In this document: positions 25,401 to 34,400 of the stretch, in pieces
Position numbering within the stretch: the first letter of the stretch is position 1
How the letters are laid out: each line of letters opens with the position of its first letter
NCBI GenBank assembly: GCA_036873755.1
Contig: JAVTVY010019463.1
Coordinates: forward strand, 1-64,000
DNA from: Hanleya hanleyi
Taxonomy: Eukaryota > Mollusca > Polyplacophora > Lepidopleurida > Hanleyidae
Length of the DNA stretch: 64,000 nucleotides
Reading direction: 5' to 3'
Program-made: the position numbers and the translations under genes
The notes under the pieces: generated by a model
Database searches by the model: none
What the model was told of the DNA's origin: nothing
What the model saw: the letters and a program-made list of their open reading frames with translations, nothing else

Positions 25401-28400
25401 ATAATCACTTTCGTGACCTCATGACTCTTCAAATATCATGCCCATATTTGAGCTTAAAAATAATAAACCACTAGGGCGCTCGACTGGAAACAAGTGTCTT
25501 TTTTATATATTTTTGCCTGAGTGGAATGTTGAATGTAATCATGCATGAGAGGAATGGGGAATGTAATGTGACATGTATGAGAGGAGTGGTGAATGTAATG
25601 CTACATGTATGAGAGGAGTGGGGAATGTAATGTTACATGTATGAGAGGAATGGTGAATGTAATGTTACATGTATGAGAGGAGTGGTGAATGTAATGTTAC
25701 ATGTATGAGAGGAATGGTGAATGTAATAGTATATGTATGCTACATGTACATGTATGAGAGGAATGATGAATGTAATAGTACATGTTTGCTACATGTACAT
25801 GTATCAGAGGAATGGTGAATGTAATGTTACATGTATGAGAGGAATGGTGAATGTAATAGTACATGTTTGCTACATGTACATGTATGAGAGGAGTGGTGAA
25901 TATTATAGTATATGTATGCTACATGTATGAGAGGATTGGTGAATATTATAGTATATGTATGCTACATGTATGAGAGGAGTGGTGAATATTATAGTATATG
26001 TATGCTACATGTATGAGAGGAATGGTGAATGTAATAGTACATATATGCTACATGTATGAGAGGAGTGGTGAATGTAATAGAACATGTATGCTACATGTAT
26101 GAGAGGAGTGGTGACTGTAATAGTATGTTTGCTACATGTACATGTATGAGAGGAATGGTGAATATAATAGTACGTTTGCTACATGTACATGTATGAGAGG
26201 AGTGGTGAATATTATAGTATATGTATGCTACATGTATGAGAGAAGAGGTGAATATTACAGTATATGTATGCTACATGTATGAGAGGAGTGGTGAATATTA
26301 TAGTATTTGTATGCTACATGTATGAGAGGAGTGGTGAATATTATAGTATATGTATGCTACATGTATGAGAGAAGAGGTGAATATTATAGTATTTGTATGC
26401 TACATGTATGAGAGGAGTGGTGAATATTATAGTATATGTATGCTACATGTATGAGAGAAGTGGTGAATGTAATAGTACATGTTTGCTACATGTACATGTA
26501 TGAGAGGAGTGGTGAATGTAATAGTACATGTTTGCTACATGTACATGTATAAGAGGAGTGGTGAATATATATGTATGCTACATGTATGAGAGGAGTGGTG
26601 AATATTATAGTATATGTATGCTACATGTATGAGACGAGTGGTGAATGTAATAGTACATGTATGCTACATGTATCAGAGGGGTGGTGAATGTAATAGTACA
26701 TGTATGCTACATGTATCAGAGGGGTGGTGAATGTAATAGTACATGTATGCTACATGTATCAGAGGGGTGGTGAATGTAATAGTACATGTATGCTACATGT
26801 ATCAGAGGGGTGGTGAATGTAATAGTTCATGTTTGTTCTGAGCATGAGAGGAGTCATGAATGTAATATTATTTACGTGTACTAAAATGATTGGGTATTAA
26901 AACAAATAATTTACTCGATTTGAAAGAATTGAATACAGTGAAATGTGTCAAACCATTATTCAATTTACATGAATACCTTTATCTAGAGAAGTAATAACTC
27001 ATGATGGCCTTTGAACAACTAAGTCCTACATACATGTATTAACCAAGGTAATGAATTTCACCTCTATTGTGCTAGAACATGTATGGCCTTGGTCAACCTC
27101 ACCCACTTTCATGGAGTCCTCTATATAAATATGTTATAAAATCATTATCTATATATGGACTTCAAACTGTAGTGCAGGTCAGGTTATTAAGTAGGGAGTC
27201 CTACATGAAGCATGATAACAAATGATAACATAACTGGTAATATAACCAGACCATATTATCAGGAGTATAAGTGTGGTAACAGAGAACATCCTATTGCCTG
27301 TTCAAGAGCCAGAGTGATAAGTCGCAATTGCTGCCCTAAATTTTAAATTCAGAAGAGTGAAAAACAGCTCTTCTTAACGATGGCAAACGTGCCTTGCATA
27401 TAGCGAAACTAGTCTTCTCGTCCCCGAAAATACTTTTCCAAACGTTGTCTAGTGAAGTGAATTTAGCTCTTCTGCTTTTTGCAAACCCGAAGAAGTGCTG
27501 TTTAGCAGATCACAGAAAACTATCGAAAAAACTATCGGAAATGACCATTCAGTGAAAGGTAGCTCAGGGTCTCAGTGTCAGGGAGGAAATCTGCGAGCCT
27601 GACATTCCGATAATTCTCCAGTCCTCAGTCGTTGCAAAGTACTCCATCATGAATTTATAAACAGGAATTCAATTGAACCCGAAATACACAGTAGACAACA
27701 ACATGGCTAAATCCACAAAATGAAGAAAAGGGGAGATACTAAATATGTGCAATAAAGGGAATGTACAGGACATGATCATGAATGTACAGGACATGATCAT
27801 GAATGTACAGGACATGATCATGAATGTACAGGACATGATCATCAGATCAGCTAATCAATGAGGTGTAATACAAATTTCGGAACAATGTGTGGCAAATTTG
27901 AAAAGAATCCAACAAACCTCTTTGACGAATTGTATACACAAGAAAAAGTAGCAGATAGAATTAGTTTCTACGATGTTCAAGGGGCACAACTCTGGAGAAA
28001 ATATCAGATCAGGTGGAAAAGGTCACATGCACATCTTCACAGGGTGACGATAACTGATTACCATAATGTGTGGTACATCTGGAAAGATTTCAGCAAAACT
28101 TCTTTGACGAATTGCATTTACTAGAAGAGGTAGCTGATAGAAGTAGTTTTTTCGATGTTCATTGGAAATAACTTCGAAGAAATTGTCGGATCGGGTCGAA
28201 AAGCTCACATCTTCCCATGGTGTCAGATGATAATGTGTGGAATTTTGTAAGAGTCCAGCAAAACCTCTTTGCTGAATTGCGTTCACAAGAAAAGGTAGCT
28301 GATAGTAGTTTTTTCGATGTTCAAGACGCATAACTCTGGAGAAAACATCCAATCGGGTTGAAAAGGTCATATGCACATCCCCACATGGTGACAATGTGTG

Positions 28401-31400
28401 GCAAATGTGGAAAGAATCCAGCTGCAACTCTTTTTTGCTGTGTTGCATTCACAAGAAATGTTAACGGACGAGACTGACAGACAGATGGACGACAATGTAT
28501 ACATCCCATCAAAATTGATGGCATATAAAAAGCATTAACCCTATTGAACGAAACAAAATATACTGGTTCTGGTCCATTGACCATGCCTACAAAGAATGAA
28601 TCTATTCTGATCAGTATTGGTATTATATTAACATTGTATTAAGTTGTGAGGTGTAGTATCAGCTTAGCTAGTATACTGTATATGTCAGACTCAACTTCAC
28701 GGCTGTCACTTTCAGCCACTTCATGAAAAGATATTTTGAAATGATCAATGTAGCAAATGGATGGAGTGCCATACAATGTAGTAGTTTTCTAACTACCAAA
28801 CTATACAAATATTTGCCTGGAATTAGCTTTTTTGATTTGTCATGTTTGTCCAAAATTGGACACTTGTCTGGAATTACCAGTATAAAACTTTAATCTACAT
28901 GTGTATCTGTCTATTAAATTAATATAAAAATATTACACTACACATTGGTTACAAGCTGCCTGGGGAGCTGGGGCCCTATTAGTTTCACACTGCATTACCT
29001 GCAAAGTTGGAACCCACAGATACAAGTCACATGCACATCAAAGTCGTTTTTCAAACTAGCATATGCATATAGCTTCCCTGTCTGTCTATCAACTCTACAT
29101 GCTCTAGCATGTGAATATCCTCTAATTTCAGTGGATTACCTCAAACCGTCATGATTGATGGACTGAAAACTGAGGAATAATTAGGTTTGATTTTGCAGGC
29201 TATACACTGCACAGACATGACTGACCAGAGTGGATGGCTCAAATATGCAATATTTAGGCAACAAGCCTGAAAAAAAGCACCTACTATTATCATGCCGGAG
29301 ATAAAAAATATGATTATCGAGCACTAATCAATTAACTTACCTGGATGCCAAAATCGTCATCTTTCCATGAAAACAAATATCAGGGAACTCCCTGGTCTTG
29401 AACTAATGCTTATGTGCGTCAAGTTCGATGTTCCTAGACATAGTGACTAGTCATTCTTGAGATAAGGTGGTAAGAAGAAGACCGACGGATATATACATAC
29501 ACAATGACAAATGCCCAAAGCCAATTTTAGTAGTAGCCCATCACCAGATTGTCTATGGTATAAGTTTAGTGAGCCTAAACCTTATCATTTTTGAGATATG
29601 GTCGGAAGAAACAATTTTTGATAAAGTACTGTAGACATAATTTGACCTGTTGACCTAGAAAAACAGGGGTCAATCGCACCAATATTCAATAGGCTACTGC
29701 TTAGTGACTATGTATGTGTGATGTAATTTTGGTGTTCTTAATTAGGCTTAGTCATTCTTGAGATATGGTGTTATAGAGAAACTGGAGATGGACGCGGACA
29801 AGCGTACATGACGACAACACCAAGGGGTAACAATATACGCCCATCTGGAATTACATTGGTCCAAATTTCAAGGTTGTTTATAGCCATGATTCCAATCGGT
29901 AGCTAACAATCCAGAGAATTTGAGGTCTACAATTTTGTGCTTCTGAGAATGTAACATATATCACATCTTATATTGAATGATAAACTAAAATGAGCTTAAC
30001 TCTTGGTAACTAGTTGACCTTGAAGCAAGAACTGAGAGCTCACATATCCCACACTGAAATCGACAATAGTCAAACACAAGAAAATAGTAGTTTTCCTGCA
30101 AATGGAGTCCTTTCAGGCGAGAGAATTTTTCATGAAGGAAGAAGAAAGTGCATGATGAAGTAAACCTTTGTTCTTGAGTTAATAAACAGGTATGAAGTTC
30201 ATAAAGGACCCCTCTCCCCATTAAATTACTAAATGTATGGTTTTTATTTCACAACAATTTAACTAAATAGCTGTTTCAAACATGGGAGACAACTCCACGG
30301 GACAATACCATATACATGGAACTCCGAATATTCCAACCTAACACATATAGTCAGCTAAACTTGATTCAGTTTTGGGGTCACAGTGACAGGCCTTCAACTG
30401 GTCTCCAGTGGAAATATTGGACAAAATATAGGACTTTTTTCTTAAAAATACAGGACAGATATAGGCCATTTTACTGAAAATATAGGACAACTATAGGACA
30501 ATCTTCAACTTGGCATTAGTTGCACATTAGCAGATTACCTACCTGAAAGAAACAAAGAAGTATGGTACAAGCCTTTCTCTGATAACCCACCATATTCATC
30601 ATGAAAGACTTCATACATGTACAGTCAGCATCATCTGAGGATGCCATGGTGGGAAATCAGAGCAAGGCTGCACTGTGACTTGTAAGCAAAATCAACAAAC
30701 ACCTGGAAATATACTGACATGAAAACCAAGTACAGGGGTTATTAATCGTGGTAATCCCGATTAAAAATTCTCAAAAATGGACTTTTGGGCAAATTTTCAA
30801 ATTGAGTTTTCCTACGAAAAATTCAGTTTTGTCATTTTTCTGATATTCTTAAAAATATTAAGTTTAACCCTGGTGTTGTTGTTGTTCATGATCGCTATAG
30901 GGCAGATTTCATTATAATAGGGGCCAAATTGTCCCACTCAAAAGCAAAAAAAAAAATTCAACAATGTTACAAGATAATTGAGTTTTCAAATGACTACAGA
31001 TCTTAACATTCTAAATCAAATAATAATGGGATAACTTATACCCCAAAATCAAATATATCAGGACTTTTGTCCAACCTGGTCAATTTAGCTCAATATTAAC
31101 ATGGCAGAACAACTCACTCACTTCTTGCCAGTTAAACTATGGAAAGTTAAAAACTTTTGAACATAGTTACAAACTGGAATGCATTATAAGACCTATAATA
31201 TTTAAATAGATGATTTGGAGTCATAAAGCATAAATTTGAGATGAAAACGAAGTGCACAATGCTTCATTGAGTGGTGGACAGACACCGGTTTTCGAACTTT
31301 TTTTTCTCTGTTTGCAACAAGTATAATTTTGACCACCAAGCTAAAGATATTGATTTGCCTAGATTTGTATTCCATAAATTCAATCAGGTTTCACCTATTT

Positions 31401-34400
31401 GCCGATTCGTTAAGATTTTAGAAGAAAGTTATTGTTGTGTCTAATGTTACATGTGGACAGACATTGTGTAACATTAGCAACATTAATTTCCTAAAATTAA
31501 ATATATGTTAATGATTATCATCATTATCTGCTTTCCAAAGTTTATATCTAAATGTAAATACACAAATAAGCCTAAACAATTCAGTGCTGACATCTTGATT
31601 TAAATATTACTATGAGAAAATTTCCTTCTTTTGGTTAAAATTGTGTTGCTAATGTTACATGTGGACAGACATGCTTGTGTAAGTGACAACAATTAACAAC
31701 TGTTCAATAGATTTATGGGACACAATGGCCAACTTTAATATGTTAAAATGATAACTCTGAAGATATATTGATGATCCATTATTTTCTTTATGTCCCAGAG
31801 GATTCGGTAGTGCAACAAATGGACATTAAAGTATGTTGCTAATGTTACAGGTGGACAGACATTTTGAATCGTTAGCAACATAGACTCGTTTTAAAAAGAA
31901 AATATTTCTCACATAGAACAGAATCAGCTATCAAGGCTGTGGTTTCTTGAAGAAAAACAAGCAGGAAACTCATCTCATCTGCATATTTACTGAATTGTAG
32001 CAATTTATATAGAAATTTTAGTGAAAATCGGTGTTACAGGACAGACATGGTGGACAGACATTTGTCTTCATTTGCTTTTATTTCATCAAAAGCAGCTGAT
32101 TTTGCTGATAGCTTTACCTTGATAATTATCACAGTTTCATCTATTTGTTCTTTTCATTGTCAATTTAGTAAACTGATTATGCAAGTACATTATTTTTGGC
32201 ATTCTCCATTTGTTGCTAACGTTACATGTGGACAGACAAATGTAACATTAGCAATAAAACGTCTGTCCACATCCCGCAGGCACGTTTTCAACTGATATTG
32301 GGCAGGAAAATAAAATAATCCAAATTAAAAGTGTTTTTATCACAATGTAGATGGTCTGTCAGGTTTTACTGACCCAAATAATCTATTAACATTTTTAATA
32401 GATAAAAATTATAATTGGTAGTGTTGCTAATGTTTCAATGTTGCTAATGTTTCACATTGTGGACAGACAAGAGAAAAAAAGATTCTTGAAGCTTCAGTTG
32501 AAATTTTCAATGCTCGCAGCTGTTTTAGAAGTTGAAATGTTATATTAGAAACCAAGAATTGGGATAAAAGGCTCTCTAAAGGTTCTGATATTTAAACTGG
32601 AGAATAATTGTGATGTTGCTAATGTTACACAAAGTTGGACAGACATTTGCAAGGCGAAACATTAGCGACATTCTGTATGCTGATTTCAGTTGAAATTCAA
32701 AATATTTTATCTACATACGGACATCAAATTAGCCCAACAGTGGACAATTTTATAACAAAATCATTCAATCATATTATGGTTCTGTTTTAGAACACATTTT
32801 CATATATTTTTGATGTTGCTAATGTTACATCGAATGTGGACAGACACAAGTGATATTAGTTAGTGACCAAACATTTTAATCTTCTGGCTTTCCTGTAAAT
32901 TATGGTTACCAGTGGTCTACTTAAGATCAAACTTCAACATTGTAGCTTTATTATGGGATACTTCAGTGGAAAAAATAATACAGTTTTCTTTTGTTCTATG
33001 CGTAACTAATTCACCCTCCAAAACTGGTGGGATTTTTGTCTGTCCTAAAACACAGGTTTTAAAAATTTAATTTCCATTATATTCTCAAATTGGTCACATA
33101 TCTCAGTGTTATTATATGTGCTATATCTACTACCCATAAGCTAAAATTTGACATATACTCAGCTTTATTCTTGAAGTTCTTCAATCGTCTGAGTTGTATA
33201 AAAGAAAACACAGCAATTGGTCCCCATTACAATGAAATCTGCCATAGGCATTTGGAAAGCTGAATGATCTCTCTTAGGCACTCGTTGATTGGATCACTGT
33301 TGGTGTCCTATCCAATGAGTAGATACCTTTATCAAAATTTAATTTGGAATATACAAAGAATTTGAACAAGATTCCCCCCCCCCCTTCCACAATTATTTTT
33401 TGGACTGTGTGTGTGAATTTTTTGGGGAAGAGGGGGGGGGGGGGCTTAGCATGTCCTTTTGTTGTAAGTTCCTCTGTCCAACACTCTTAGGAGTTGCATA
33501 ATAAAACCACACTGGTGGTTCCAAAGAATGGAGAAATAAAGTACATACAATACAGCAGCTTCAGTATCTATTCTTTAGTTATTTTAGTGTGCATCATAAT
33601 TACAATATCGATGAAAAACTTGAATATAATGTTTGAAATATTGAGTTTCATATCTTTTACTATGAAAAAGTCTGAAATATTGAGTTTCATGTCTTTAACC
33701 TATGAAAAAGTCTGAAATATTGAGTTTATAGAACTTGAGTATATCTCTTTTCGAAATTGAGTATATAATAAATTTTGGGCTAAAATAACCCCTGAAGTAA
33801 TTTAAGAATTTGAAAGACTCCGGGCAAAAATATAGGAAATAGAGGACATTTTTTCAGAAATATATGAAAATATTGGACAACTAAAAAAATATAGGACTTA
33901 TAGGACATATAGGACATAATTGAAGGCCTGCAGTGACCTTGACCTTGACCTACATTTTGGTAGGTGACACATCGTGTCCCCCTAATGTATCTGATGCAAA
34001 AAATGTTATTTTTCATAATTCCCTGATTTTGGGGGCACAGTGACCTTTGACCTTCGACCTTGATCCAAATTTTGGTATGCAACACTTCATTTTATTACGA
34101 ATCACCCACCTATTGAATCCACTCATAAAAAATTAGCAATTTTTAATGATTTCCTGATTTTTCGGTCACACTGACCTTTGACCTCTGACCTCGACCAACA
34201 TTTGCTATGCAACACTTTGTTCCCCCTTAGGGCATCCACTCACCAAAAATTAGAACTGTAGATAGAAAACTGTCAATGATTTCCTGATTTTAGGCAACAG
34301 TGACCTTTGACCTCAATTTTGGTATGCGACACATCATCTCCACCTAGCGTATCCACTCACAAAAAATTGCAACTGGATAGAAAATGTTCACAAATGTAGA

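Larger units (their letters stand above)
30387..33930. mobile_element. Outer inverted-repeat element containing a nested element
   Basis: The ends CAGGCCTTCAA and TTGAAGGCCTG are perfect 11-bp inverted repeats. Both flanks carry CAGTGA. Its own sequence is only about 480 bp (30387-30732 and 33795-33930), rich in ATATAGGACA repeats; the rest is the inner element. Confidence 0.75.

Noticed and set aside
31250..33050. CRISPR-like repeat/spacer pattern
   Set aside because: Repeats with unique spacers of about 190 bp superficially fit, but spacing varies, the repeats are degenerate, and the array lies inside a DNA element with terminal inverted repeats.
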